Shown here: piece after piece, positions 17,450 to 29,117 of the stretch | Layout: the number at the start of each line of letters is the position of its first letter | Numbering within the stretch: position 1 is the first letter of the stretch | Origin: Pseudomonadota bacterium | GTDB taxonomy: Bacteria > Pseudomonadota > Alphaproteobacteria > Rhizobiales > Hyphomicrobiaceae | Assembly (NCBI GenBank): GCA_023405815.1 | Contig: JAEXXM010000045.1 | Location: 62,001 to 126,000 of the forward strand | Direction of reading: 5' to 3' | Length of the DNA stretch: 64,000 bases | Notes under the pieces: generated by a model | What the model was told of the DNA's origin: nothing | What the model saw: only the letters and a program-made list of their open reading frames with translations | Databases searched by the model: none | Position numbers and translations under genes: made by a program

Positions 17450-17974
17450 TCAGTTCAGTTGGAAATGGCCCATGTCCCCACCGGCAACCCTGATGGCAGG
17501 TGACTTGCCATTCGGTCCGAACCATTCCTCGAGCTCGGCGATACGCTCTCTGCCGAGCATACGCGTGGCCGGCGGCAGCAGCCCTGGGACATCTTCACCA
17601 ATAGCGGATCGTTCCATCCACTGAGGCTCGCGAAAGCGCACCGGCTCGTCAAAGCGCAAGGGCGAGCGCTCGATCACGCTTAGGGCGCCGACCACGCCTG
17701 TCTTGGACACCCCGATCACCGCCACGGCATCGGGCACCATGATCTCCGCGGCGACTACGAAGCGGCATGATCCCTTCCAAGCCATATAGTCGGAGACCAG
17801 ACTGAACCGGTGCCGCCGCTCTACCACATCCTCGACCAGCGTCATCCCGATCCAGAAGTCTCCTTCTGGCGTCGCGATGTGAAATTGCGGATCGATCCCG
17901 TCATGCACCTGGCGGATCAAGCGCTGCACCTTATGCAGGTCGAGCAGAACCTGCTGCTTGAGATCTGAAAGCAC
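17450..17974 (-). CDS. Conserved hypothetical protein downstream of a nitronate monooxygenase-like gene
   Basis: About 174 residues from a GTG start at 17974 preceded by GGGGGA. I do not recognise the family. It is predicted soluble, with no signal peptide or membrane segment, an amphipathic N-terminal helix (about 5-25) and mixed alpha/beta content (FWIGMTLVEDVVERRHRF near residue 40). It lies 10 nt after the 17985-18938 gene on the same strand, so the two are probably co-transcribed. It is convergent with hypF. Function unknown. Confidence 0.7.
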   Translation of the reverse strand: MLSDLKQQVLLDLHKVQRLIRQVHDGIDPQFHIATPEGDFWIGMTLVEDVVERRHRFSLVSDYMAWKGSCRFVVAAEIMVPDAVAVIGVSKTGVVGALSVIERSPLRFDEPVRFREPQWMERSAIGEDVPGLLPPATRMLGRERIAELEEWFGPNGKSPAIRVAGGDMGHFQLN

Positions 17975-17984
17975 GCGATCCCCC

Positions 17985-18938
17985 CTAGCTAGACCATGCC
18001 GCGAGCCGAGTGCGGGCTTCATTGAAGCCACTCTCGAGCTCGTCGACCAGCTGCGCCACGGGCAAACTGGTGTCGAACCCGCCAACTCCGTGGCCAGCCG
18101 ACCAGATCGACGACCAGGCCTTGGCCTCATGCGCGAGATCCATCCCAGGCGTGGGCTCGAGCGTCGCCAGATCGAGGCCGGATGCTGTGATGCTGGCGGC
18201 GAGAAAGTTCGCATTCACGCCCGAGATCTTCGAGGTGTAGACGATGTCTTTGGATGCGGCGCTCGTGACCATCGTCTTGTAGTCGGGCGCGGCAAGGCTT
18301 TCCTCGGTCGCAATGAAGCGCGTGCCGACGTAGGCGATGTCGGCCCTTGCCGCTATTGCAGCGGCGATGTCTTGGCCGGTCGAAATGCTCCCCGCCAGGG
18401 CGAGCATTCGCTCGCCGACGATCGGCCTCAGCTCGCCGACAAGCGCAAACGGGTTGATCGTTCCGGCATGGCCGCCGGCGCCTGCCGCAACCGCGATGAT
18501 GCCGTCGACGCCCGCCTCGATCGCCTTTTCTGCGTGCCTGACGTTGATGACGTCATGCAGCACGACGCCTCCGTAGTCGTGGATGCGGGCGACGATGTCG
18601 CGGACAGCGCCCAGCGACGTCACGACGTAGGGTACGCGCGCCTCGATCACGTGCTGCAGGTCGGAAGCGAGCCGCGGGTTTGTCTGGTGAACGATGAGAT
18701 TTACCCCGAAGGGCGCACACGGGCGCTGCGTGTCCTGCTCCGCGCGGCGGCAGCGCTCGTCGATCTCCCGAAGCCAGGCGGCAAATCCATCCGACGTGCG
18801 CGCGTTGAGCGACGGCACGGCGCAGGAAATGCCCTGGCGACAGCACGCGACGACGAGATCGGGTCCCGTGACGAGAAACATCGGAGCAGCGATCACCGGC
18901 AGACGCAGCCGTTCGCGAAAGGGATGAGCTAGAGCCAT
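17985..18938 (-). CDS. Nitronate monooxygenase / 2-nitropropane dioxygenase family flavoenzyme
   Basis: 317-residue TIM-barrel flavoprotein of the NMO family, FMN-dependent oxidation of alkyl nitronates being the family reaction. Features are PVIAAPMFLVTGP at the first strand, VAAGAGGHAGTINPF (FMN phosphate region and catalytic His) near residue 150, and ALAGSISTGQDIAAA near residue 180. The true substrate cannot be told; many members are poorly characterised. First gene of a two-gene unit with the 17450-17974 protein. Confidence 0.85.
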   Translation of the reverse strand: MALAHPFRERLRLPVIAAPMFLVTGPDLVVACCRQGISCAVPSLNARTSDGFAAWLREIDERCRRAEQDTQRPCAPFGVNLIVHQTNPRLASDLQHVIEARVPYVVTSLGAVRDIVARIHDYGGVVLHDVINVRHAEKAIEAGVDGIIAVAAGAGGHAGTINPFALVGELRPIVGERMLALAGSISTGQDIAAAIAARADIAYVGTRFIATEESLAAPDYKTMVTSAASKDIVYTSKISGVNANFLAASITASGLDLATLEPTPGMDLAHEAKAWSSIWSAGHGVGGFDTSLPVAQLVDELESGFNEARTRLAAWSS

Positions 18939-19035
18939 GCGATGCCAGTTCTACAGCGGAAGGGTTTGACCGCTGCACGGAGCGAGGAAGCCATTCGCCG
19001 TGCAGCGGTCTCGGTATGCGTGCCGGCGAGGGCGC

Positions 19036-19386
19036 CTATTTCACGCGGCTCCACGTCTCACTCTTGCAGATGAGGCCGCCGAGCACGCAGCCGGATAGAT
19101 GCAGCTTGCTGCCTCCCATGGTGACGGTGCCGGAATACTGGTTGCCGTCCTCGGTCGAGGTCAGCGTGCCAGCGTACTTCCCGCCGCCTTTGGACTTCGC
19201 ACCGCACATGATGACTTGCCCAGTCTCGACGACTTTCAGCCCGAGCCCGCCGCCGCAGCCGTAGGACTGCACATGGCGCCCCGTCTTTGGCCTGAGCCAG
19301 GTCCCCTGGATATCCGCAGCGTTGGCCGCTCCGGCTAGGATCGCGATGGAACCCATCGCGACAAAGATACGATTGACTATACTCAT
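19036..19386 (-). CDS. Small secreted DUF2147-like protein
   Basis: 116 residues with a cleavable signal peptide (basic start, hydrophobic 8-22, cut after AANAAD). The mature part resembles the DUF2147 group: IQGTWLRPKTG at its start, then paired cysteines (CGCGGG-type region, GCVLGGLIC). Start at 19386 is preferred because GGAGGAA stands 6-7 nt upstream; the frame remains open further upstream without a ribosome site. Periplasmic lipocalin-like fold is inferred from the family. Function unknown. Confidence 0.75.
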   Translation of the reverse strand: MSIVNRIFVAMGSIAILAGAANAADIQGTWLRPKTGRHVQSYGCGGGLGLKVVETGQVIMCGAKSKGGGKYAGTLTSTEDGNQYSGTVTMGGSKLHLSGCVLGGLICKSETWSRVK

Positions 19387-19520
19387 GTGGTTCCTCCCCC
19401 ACGCGTTTGGTTTTGTGTTCTTGCTCCGGTCGCCGAAGCTTCCGGATCGTCTTGCCCATGTCGCCCTTGAATTTCTTATTGCCTCGCACGCCAAGGCGAC
19501 CGGCGTGCGAGTTCAACTCT

Positions 19521-21224
19521 TCAGACTTTCTCCGTTTCCTCGCGAAGGACGCGCCGAAGCACCTTGCCGACGTTCGATTTTGGCAGCTCGTCGCGGAAGA
19601 TGACGCGCTTTGGCACCTTGTAGCCGGTCAGTTGCTGCCGGCAGTGCTCGCGCACCTGCTCCGCGGTGAGTGGGTCATCGCGCTTGACGACAAAGGCCGT
19701 CACCGCCTCCCCCGAGTGGCTGTCGGTGAGGCCGACGACCGCCACCTCCCGCACCTGCGGCATGTGAGCGATGACGTCCTCGACCTCGTTGGGATAGACG
19801 TTGAAGCCCGAGACGATGATCAGCTCTTTCAGACGATCGACGAGCTTGAACTGTCCGTCGGGGAGCATCATTCCCATGTCGCCCGTGCGGAGGAACCCGT
19901 CGGCATGGAAGGCCGCAGCGGTCTCCTCGGGCCGGTTCCAATAGCCGAGCATGACCTGCGGTCCCTTCGCGCAGATCTCGCCGACGCTGCCCTCGGGCAG
20001 CGACCGGCCCTCCGAGTCGCGGATATCGACGTCGGTCGATGGCCAGGGGTATCCGATGGTCCCGGTGAAGGTGTCGATGTCGGCGCGATTGAAGGTTACG
20101 CCCGGCGAGGTCTCCGAAAGACCGTATCCCTCGACGATCGGGTGCCCCGTTATGCGCTTCCACTTCTCCGCCACCGCGGACTTCGTCGCCATTCCTCCGC
20201 CAACGCAAAGGACGAGCCGCGAGAAATTGACCTTTGCAAAACGTGGATGATCGGCCAGCGCAGCGAAAAGCGTGTTCACGCCCGCAAGGATCGAGAACGG
20301 GCGCTTCTTGAGCGTCTTGATGAAGCCCTTCAAGTCTCTCGGGTTGGCAATCAGCAGCGAGCAGCCGCCGATGTTGAGCATCAAGAGCGCGGCCGCCGTC
20401 AGGCCGAATATGTGGTAGAGCGGCAGCGCCGCGACCAGCACGTGGCGCTTCTTCGTGTAGTCGAGCGCCGGCCCGAACCAGGCCGTGCACTGCTCCACAT
20501 TGGCGACGACGTTGGAATGCCGGAGCGCGGCCCCTTTGGAGACGCCGGTCGTCCCGCCCGTGTATTGGAGGAAGGCAATGTCACCGAGCGCGACGCTGAC
20601 GGGGACGAGCTTGCGCTTTCTTCCTTGCTTTAGGGCATCGCGAAAGCTGACGACGTCGCCCATCTGGCTGCGCGGCTTCACCCCTGCTTTTCGCCGCGCC
20701 ACGCGACTGATGATGCGGCCCTTGAGGCCGAGAAGATCGCCCACGTTGACACGCACAACGGTGTCGAAGGAAACCTCGTGGCGGGCAGCGGATACCGTCT
20801 CATCGAAGATGCAGAGATAGAATATGGCGCGCGCCCCAGAATCCTTCATCTGGTGCGCCAGCTCGCGCGGCGTATAGAGCGGATTGGTGTTGACCACGAT
20901 CGCTCCGGCCTTGAGGACTCCGAAGATGATCGGGATGTAGGCCGCTACGTTCGGCAACATGATCGCGACGCGATCGCCTTTGGCGATCCCCCGCCCCTGC
21001 AGGAAGGCCGCTATGCGGTCGGCGATGTTGCCGACCTCGGCATACGTCAATGAGACTCCGAAGCTCTCGAGCGCGGGTCGATCGGCATAGCGACGCCTTC
21101 CCTCCTCGAGCAGCTCCACGAGCGTTCGCGTCACCCGATCGTCGATCGAATGCGGGATCGACGGTGGATAGTTCTCAAGCCAGCGACGCGATAAGCCCAC
21201 TCCCGGGCCCGAGCCCTCAGCCAT
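19521..21224 (-). CDS. fadD: Long-chain fatty-acid-CoA ligase
   Basis: 567-residue AMP-forming acyl-CoA synthetase that activates fatty acids with ATP and CoA. The AMP-binding signature LQYTGGTTGVSKGA lies near residue 195, EGYGLSET near residue 340, GYWNRPEETAAAF and TGDMG near 430, and the C-terminal catalytic Lys in PKSNVGKVLRR. Ribosome site GGAGGAG before the ATG. Last gene of the beta-oxidation block. A short hairpin (21254-21270, ACCGGC arms) precedes it and may affect its share of operon transcript. Confidence 0.93.
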   Translation of the reverse strand: MAEGSGPGVGLSRRWLENYPPSIPHSIDDRVTRTLVELLEEGRRRYADRPALESFGVSLTYAEVGNIADRIAAFLQGRGIAKGDRVAIMLPNVAAYIPIIFGVLKAGAIVVNTNPLYTPRELAHQMKDSGARAIFYLCIFDETVSAARHEVSFDTVVRVNVGDLLGLKGRIISRVARRKAGVKPRSQMGDVVSFRDALKQGRKRKLVPVSVALGDIAFLQYTGGTTGVSKGAALRHSNVVANVEQCTAWFGPALDYTKKRHVLVAALPLYHIFGLTAAALLMLNIGGCSLLIANPRDLKGFIKTLKKRPFSILAGVNTLFAALADHPRFAKVNFSRLVLCVGGGMATKSAVAEKWKRITGHPIVEGYGLSETSPGVTFNRADIDTFTGTIGYPWPSTDVDIRDSEGRSLPEGSVGEICAKGPQVMLGYWNRPEETAAAFHADGFLRTGDMGMMLPDGQFKLVDRLKELIIVSGFNVYPNEVEDVIAHMPQVREVAVVGLTDSHSGEAVTAFVVKRDDPLTAEQVREHCRQQLTGYKVPKRVIFRDELPKSNVGKVLRRVLREETEKV

Positions 21225-21348
21225 GTTTCTCCTCCCGTAGTCTCTTTTCTCCCACCGGCTTGTTGCCGGTTGTGGTGAGCCGCGGGGGCTGACTGCCTTC
21301 AGCAGGCTATGCGGAATGCAGTTGTTGCCAACGCGATTGGTATCGATC

Positions 21349-23142
<1,794 letters not shown>

Positions 23143-23146
23143 GACA

Positions 23147-23224
23147 CTAGTGTCCCGATTCCGAAGTTCGCCTGAGTTCGATGCTGGTGTCCCGAGCGAA
23201 CTTCGGAATCATAAGGGACACTAG
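23147..23224. repeat. CTAGTGT-bounded palindromic intergenic element, copy 1
   Basis: A 78-bp imperfect palindrome between two beta-oxidation genes. The inner perfect 15-bp arms are GATTCCGAAGTTCGC (23157-23171) and its complement (23196-23210). The outer 10-bp arms are CTAGTGTCCC (23147-23156) and GGGACACTAG (23215-23224), with 4 unpaired bases on the right. It could fold as an RNA hairpin on either strand. It begins 5 nt upstream of the acyl-CoA dehydrogenase start. Confidence 0.8.
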
Positions 23225-23237
23225 AATCATAGCTTTG

Positions 23238-23313
23238 CTAGTGTGATTCAGATCGAGAAATTCGCTCGATACCCAGCGGTCCATGACGGCGAATTTCTCG
23301 ATCATCACACTAG
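23238..23313. repeat. CTAGTGT-bounded palindromic intergenic element, copy 2
   Basis: A 76-bp palindrome built like copy 1. Outer arms are CTAGTGTGAT (23238-23247) and ATCACACTAG (23304-23313). Inner perfect 15-bp arms are GATCGAGAAATTCGC (23251-23265) and its complement (23289-23303), with 3 unpaired bases on the left. The right end supplies the TAG stop codon of the 23310-25631 gene. The inner sequence is unrelated to copy 1 while the CTAGTGT ends are the same. Confidence 0.8.
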
Positions 23314-25630
23314 TTCCTCAGCGGTTTGCCGGTTTCCAGCATGTGAGCGATGCGATCAGCGGTGCCCCGCTGACGCACGAGCTTCGCAAAGTTCTCTCGC
23401 TCGAGCCGCAGGACGTCGTCCTCGGTCAGCGTTTCAGTGACGTCGGTTCCATCGCCCGTCAGCACAGTTGCCAGCGCTCCCGAGACGACGACGTCGTAGT
23501 CGGTGGCTTTGCCGAGCTTGTGGAAGCTGTCGACGGCCATCCGCAGCGCCACCTTGCCGGAAGGACCCGGGAGCACATACGCGGGCGGAGACGGCGGCAC
23601 GTAGGTCTCGGCAATCGCGAGCGCCTTTCGCTTTGCGTCGGCGAGCAGACGGTAGCGATTCATGGTGATGCCATCGGTCTCGCGCAGATATCCAAGCTCC
23701 TGCGCCTCCGCGGCGGATTTCGACACCGTTGCCGTCGAGATGATCTCGAACGCCTTGGCGACAGCCGGCATCGGGCCGTTCGGCAACCGGCCCGGCGCCG
23801 ACCAGCGCGCCAGCATCTCCTTGCAGCCACCCCAGCCCGGGATAAGGCCGACGCCGACCTCGACGAGGCCCATGTACGTCTCGGCATGGGCCTGCACGGC
23901 ATCGCAATGAAGAAGGAACTCGCAGCCGCCGCCCAACGCCAACCCCGACGGCGCTCCGATGACGGGGAACGGCGCATACCGCATGGCCTTCATGAGACGC
24001 TGGCCGCCCGACACCATCTCGTCGACCTGCCCCCAGCCGGCGAGGTTGATGGCGAACAGCGCGTAGCCCAGGTTGGCCCCGGCTGAGAAGTTTGTGCCTT
24101 CGTTGTAGAGCACGAGGGCCTTGAAGCGCTCGCCGACGATTGGCAGCGCCTTGGCGAGGAGCGTGAAGGTCTCGCTGTCGATCGAGTTCATCTTGCTCGT
24201 GAACTCGAAGCAGGCAACGCCGTCGCCGACGTCCCACAGCGCCGCCGATCCGTTCTTGATGATCGGCTTTGCGGCGAGCTTGATGTCGGCGAGCATGACG
24301 ACCCCGGCAGGGCGCTTGAGGTCGTGGTAGGTGCCATCGAGGGAAAGCGCTTGGCGCACTCCGCCTTCGACACGATAGAACGTGCGCCCGGCGGCAAAGC
24401 GTAGAATGTTCGCTATCGGCAGGCCGAGCTTCTCGAACGCGGCGATGACCCAATCGGGTCCAAGCTGATCCATCAGCTCGAATGGGCCCGACTTCCAATT
24501 GTAGCCGAGGCGCATCGCCTCATCGATCTTGTCGATGCTGTCGGCCGCGTCGCCGACCAGCTGCGCCGCGTAGCTCAGCGTCGCGCCCATCACCTCGAGG
24601 GCGTAGCGCCCGTGCGCGCTCGCGTCGGACAGCAGCCGCTTCAAGTTTTTTCCGCCCGAGGCGAGAGCGGCGATCTCCGGCTTGTCGCTCGGGCGATAGA
24701 CGCCGGTGCGAAGGTCGATCGCTTCCTTGCGCTTACCCTGCTCGCGGTTGATGCGGTAGAAGCCCCCTTTGCCTTTCCGCCCCGTGAGCCCCTCCGCGAT
24801 CATCCGCTCGACGAGCGGTAGCGGCCGGTTCATGGCATGGAACGGATCGTCCTTCGGCAGGCTCGCAGCCATGCTCGCATTGACGTGCGGCATGAGGTCG
24901 ATGCCGACCATGTCGAGGAGAGCGAAAACGCCGGTCTTTGGTATGCCCATCGGCTTGCCGATGATGGCGTCGGCCTCCTCGACGGTGAGGTTCAGCTCGA
25001 TCGCCTTCACAACCGCCGACTGCAGCCAGTAGACGCCGAGCCGGTTGGCGATGAAGCCGGGCCTGTCCATGCAGCGGACCACGCTCTTGCCGAGCTTCAC
25101 GTCGGCAAATTGCTCCACCGTCTCGAGCGCAGCGGCGCTCGTGCCGGGCCCCGTCACGATCTCGAGCAGCCGCATATAGCGTGGCGGATTGAAGAAGTGT
25201 GTGATGAGAAAGTCTTTGACGAAGCGCTCTGGCCGGCCTTCGACGAGCTTCGCCAGCGGAATCGTCGAGGTGTTCGAGGATACGATGCTGCCGTCCTTAC
25301 GCACCGCCTCGATCTTGTCGTAGAGCGCCTGCTTGAGATCGAGCCGCTCGATGATGGCCTCGACGATGAGATCGGCATCAGCCAGCAGCGCGATGTCGTC
25401 CTCTATGTTTCCTGGCGTGACGAGCCTGGCGTTCGCCTTGCGCATGAACGGCGCGGGGTCGGTCTTGAGCAGCCTCTCGATCGCGGTCTTGGCCACGATG
25501 CTGCGGTCGGTGGCGTCCTTCGGCACGATGTCGAGAAGGACGACTGGCACTCCGGCATTGGCGACATGAGCCGCGATGGCGGCTCCCATGACGCCGGCGC
25601 CGATGACGGCAACCTTGCGGATCTCCTGCA

Positions 25631-25631
<1 letters not shown>
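23310..25631 (-). CDS. 3-hydroxyacyl-CoA dehydrogenase / enoyl-CoA hydratase (FadN-type)
   Basis: 773-residue bifunctional beta-oxidation enzyme. The dehydrogenase domain is N-terminal (NAD motif VIGAGVMGAAIA, about 9-20; RPERFVKDFLITHFFNPP near 125). The hydratase domain is C-terminal (GTNFSAGANLGYALF near 495; APSGLALGGGCEFLLHCDA near 550). This order is that of FadN, not FadB/FadJ. Start at 25631 shares a base with the thiolase stop (TGATG). The TAG stop lies inside a palindromic element, so the present C-terminus may have been reset by it. Confidence 0.92.
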
Positions 25632-26767
<1,136 letters not shown>

Positions 26768-26802
26768 CTTATTCGTCCCCCTTCTCACAAAAGCTGTTCG
26801 CT

Positions 26803-27342
26803 TTAGGTCTCGTCCTTCCGCTTCAGCGGATAGACAGTGGATGCTTCCTCTCCTGTCAGCCCGCGATCAGTCGCAGGCTGACTGGTTTGTTTTTCTTGTC
26901 GATTTTCAGTTGACGGGGGCGCCTCACCGGAGCCCTGGGATCCGATCGCCTCGACCGCCAGCTGCTCGATCTCGCGCAGCTCAACCAGCGTCTCCTCCAG
27001 CGCCTCGCGCTGCTGCTCGAGCAGCTGGATGCGGTCTTGAACGAGGTGCAGAAGCCGGTCGATCTGGGTCCGGTGGCTGGGATCCGCGTCGTAGAGGTCA
27101 AGATATTCGCTGATCTCCCGCAGCGAAAAACCGAGGCGTTTGCCGCGGAGGATGAGGATCAGCCGGGCCCGGTCCCGCGTCAGATAAACGCGGGTCCCGC
27201 CGACGCGCTGTGGCTTGAGAAGCCCCTTGTCCTCGTAAAAGCGCAACGTGCGAGGAGTGATACCCAGCTCATGGGCGAGCTCGGTGACGGAATACATGCG
27301 CGAAGATGTCAGATCCGCCATCATCCTTGCCGCACTCGTCAT
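26803..27342 (-). CDS. MerR-family transcriptional regulator of the fatty-acid locus
   Basis: 179 residues: N-terminal MerR winged helix (YSVTELAHELGITPRTLRFYEDKGL, about 17-41), a coiled coil (about 88-135, rich in Gln/Glu/Leu), then a polar tail. No Cys metal site, so metals are unlikely effectors; LiuR-type regulators of acyl-CoA pathways are the nearest match by context. Start 27342 lies 5 nt from a 17-bp dyad; Met codons at 27324 and 27321 are possible starts. Leads the thiolase/FadN/dehydrogenase/fadD block and is divergent from fadL. Confidence 0.88.
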   Translation of the reverse strand: MTSAARMMADLTSSRMYSVTELAHELGITPRTLRFYEDKGLLKPQRVGGTRVYLTRDRARLILILRGKRLGFSLREISEYLDLYDADPSHRTQIDRLLHLVQDRIQLLEQQREALEETLVELREIEQLAVEAIGSQGSGEAPPSTENRQEKQTSQPATDRGLTGEEASTVYPLKRKDET

Positions 27343-27346
27343 GTAG

Positions 27347-27363
27347 ATAACCTATAGGTCAAC
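27347..27363. promoter_or_regulatory. Candidate MerR operator, copy 1
   Basis: ATAACCTATAGGTCAAC, a dyad centred on CTATAG, 5 nt upstream of the annotated merR start. It matches copy 2 at 15 of 17 positions. The two differences fall at mirror-image positions (C/G and G/C), which keeps the palindrome. This points to a symmetric protein site, most simply for the adjacent MerR protein. Binding is inferred. Confidence 0.6.
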
Positions 27364-27514
27364 CTTATGCCGCCAGCTCATAGCACGAGTGCGTGTTGGT
27401 GTGAAGAGGATTTGTATCCGCACCCTTTTGCACCTTGGTCGAAGGCTCCAGAGTTGCGATTAACCGACTTGTTTTTGGAGCGACCGCCAGAGGGCAAGGC
27501 TAGACGTCAGCAAC

Positions 27515-27531
27515 ATAACGTATACGTCAAC
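27515..27531. promoter_or_regulatory. Candidate MerR operator, copy 2
   Basis: ATAACGTATACGTCAAC, the partner of the site at 27347-27363, in the same orientation and 168 bp away. It lies 226 bp before the fadL start, a plausible place for control of a fadL promoter. The dyad core is ACGTATACGT. Confidence 0.6.
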
Positions 27532-27756
27532 TAGCGGCACCACGGCCGCCGTCGATCGTTGTACAAAAACAAATGTCAGCCTGAGAAATGCGCTTGGGAG
27601 CCCGTTTTTTGAGCTTCCTCGCTTGCGCGATCCGCGGGTGCCGATTCTATGATTGGTCAATGTGCCGGTACGTCGCATCACCTCCTGAGGGATGCATCCG
27701 GCTCAGCACCAAGTCTGCACTAACCGGCGCCAAAGCCGGGAGTAGGGGGGAGTACA

Positions 27757-29010
27757 ATGTTCAGAGTGGTTACGAGCTGCGCACTGCGTGTCGGTGGTTG
27801 CGCGGTCATGGCATCAGTCGCGGCGCTCACCGCAGCAGTGGGTCCGGCTGCGGCCGGCGGCTTTGCCATTCGAGAGCAGTCGGCGGAGTTCCAAGGCATG
27901 TCGTTTGCCGGCAGCGCGGCGGGCGGCTCGCTCAGTGCCATGTTCTGGAACCCGGCGGCAACGGCTAGCCGCGACGGGCTCAACACGGAGACAAGCATGT
28001 CGCTGATCTTAGCCGACTCCGACGTTACGGTGACGGGCTCTCCATACATTGCAGTCCCCGGCATTTCGGCGAAGTCGGGGGACATTGGGCCACCGGCGTT
28101 CGTGCCCTCCTCCTACGGCAACTATCAGCTCACCAAGGACATCTACATCGGTATGGGGGTCAACGCACCGTTCGGCCTCAAGAGCGATCCGACGAACTAC
28201 AACTATCATGGCGCGGTGATCGCGCAGAAGACCGAGCTCAGGACGTATAATTTCAACCCGACAGTCGCCGTCCGCATCGCGCCGGGTATTGTCGTTGGCG
28301 CTGGCGTTCAGATTGAGACCGCAGAGGGCCGATTCAGCTTTGCTACGGGTTTTCCGACGAACCCATCGACCACAGTTGAGGGCAATGGCTGGGGCTTCGG
28401 CGGCACTGCTGGCGTTATGATCGATGCGACCCCCACGACACGCATCGGCATCGGCTACCGCTCGCAGATGGACCAGGATATTGATGGACACATTTCGAGT
28501 CCTAGTCTGCCTGCGGCCTCCACCAAAACAACGCTCAAGCTTCCCGATGTAGCTACGGTCAGCGTCCGCCAAATCGTGTCGCCGGTACTGCGGCTCAATG
28601 GCACCTTCGAGTGGACCAACTGGAGCCGATTTGAGCAACTAGCTGTTTCAGGGGCCGCGATTCCGATTAGCCTGCCGTTCAACTGGAGTGACGGGTACTT
28701 CGTCTCCGCCGGCGTCGAGTATGACATCTATCCAACGCTTACCGGACGGGCAGGCGTCGGGTACGAGTGGTCACCTGTCGATTCACCCGAGAAGCGCTCT
28801 CCCGGCATTCCAGACGATAACCGCGTCTGGCTGAGCGGTGGCTTCTCCTGGCAGTTCACGCCGACGACGACCATCGACTTCGCCTATACGCATCTCTTCG
28901 TCGACGACTCGACCTTCGTTCGAGGCATCCCCCTACTTCCGGCATCCGTTTCGGGAGAGGTCGAGTCGAAGATCGACATCGTATCGGTCGGTATCAAGAA
29001 CCACTGGTAA
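27757..29010 (+). CDS. fadL: FadL/OmpP1-family outer-membrane long-chain fatty acid porin
   Basis: 417 residues. A signal peptide (hydrophobic 12-33, cut before GGFAIREQ) is followed by the FadL N-terminal hatch with GFAIREQSAEFQGMSFAG and the NPA motif in FWNPAA. The rest is beta-barrel with alternating aromatic strands ending SVGIKNHW, a typical C-terminal aromatic. It takes up long-chain fatty acids or other hydrophobic compounds. Strong ribosome site GGGGGGAG. It diverges from the merR-fad block and fits it functionally. Confidence 0.93.
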   Translation: MFRVVTSCALRVGGCAVMASVAALTAAVGPAAAGGFAIREQSAEFQGMSFAGSAAGGSLSAMFWNPAATASRDGLNTETSMSLILADSDVTVTGSPYIAVPGISAKSGDIGPPAFVPSSYGNYQLTKDIYIGMGVNAPFGLKSDPTNYNYHGAVIAQKTELRTYNFNPTVAVRIAPGIVVGAGVQIETAEGRFSFATGFPTNPSTTVEGNGWGFGGTAGVMIDATPTTRIGIGYRSQMDQDIDGHISSPSLPAASTKTTLKLPDVATVSVRQIVSPVLRLNGTFEWTNWSRFEQLAVSGAAIPISLPFNWSDGYFVSAGVEYDIYPTLTGRAGVGYEWSPVDSPEKRSPGIPDDNRVWLSGGFSWQFTPTTTIDFAYTHLFVDDSTFVRGIPLLPASVSGEVESKIDIVSVGIKNHW

Positions 29011-29117
29011 CGGCGTCACGGTGAGATGCTCTTGGTCGATTGGGAAACCGGCGCGCGCCCTCGGAGTGCGCCGGTCCTGCCAAACATTCCCTCTCAGGCC
29101 GGCTCGGCCCCTTCGGA

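Larger units (their letters stand above)
27343..27756. other. Divergent merR-fadL intergenic region
   Basis: 414 bp between the divergent MerR and FadL genes. It holds two copies of a 17-bp dyad (listed separately) and an AT-richer stretch near 27540-27600 that could carry the fadL promoter. A strong ribosome site (GGGGGGAG) precedes fadL. A - strand open frame of 73 codons inside has no ribosome site and is not called. Confidence 0.6.

Noticed and set aside
27460..27681. 73-codon - strand frame in the merR-fadL gap
   Set aside because: No ribosome site, overlaps the candidate operator, no recognisable protein.
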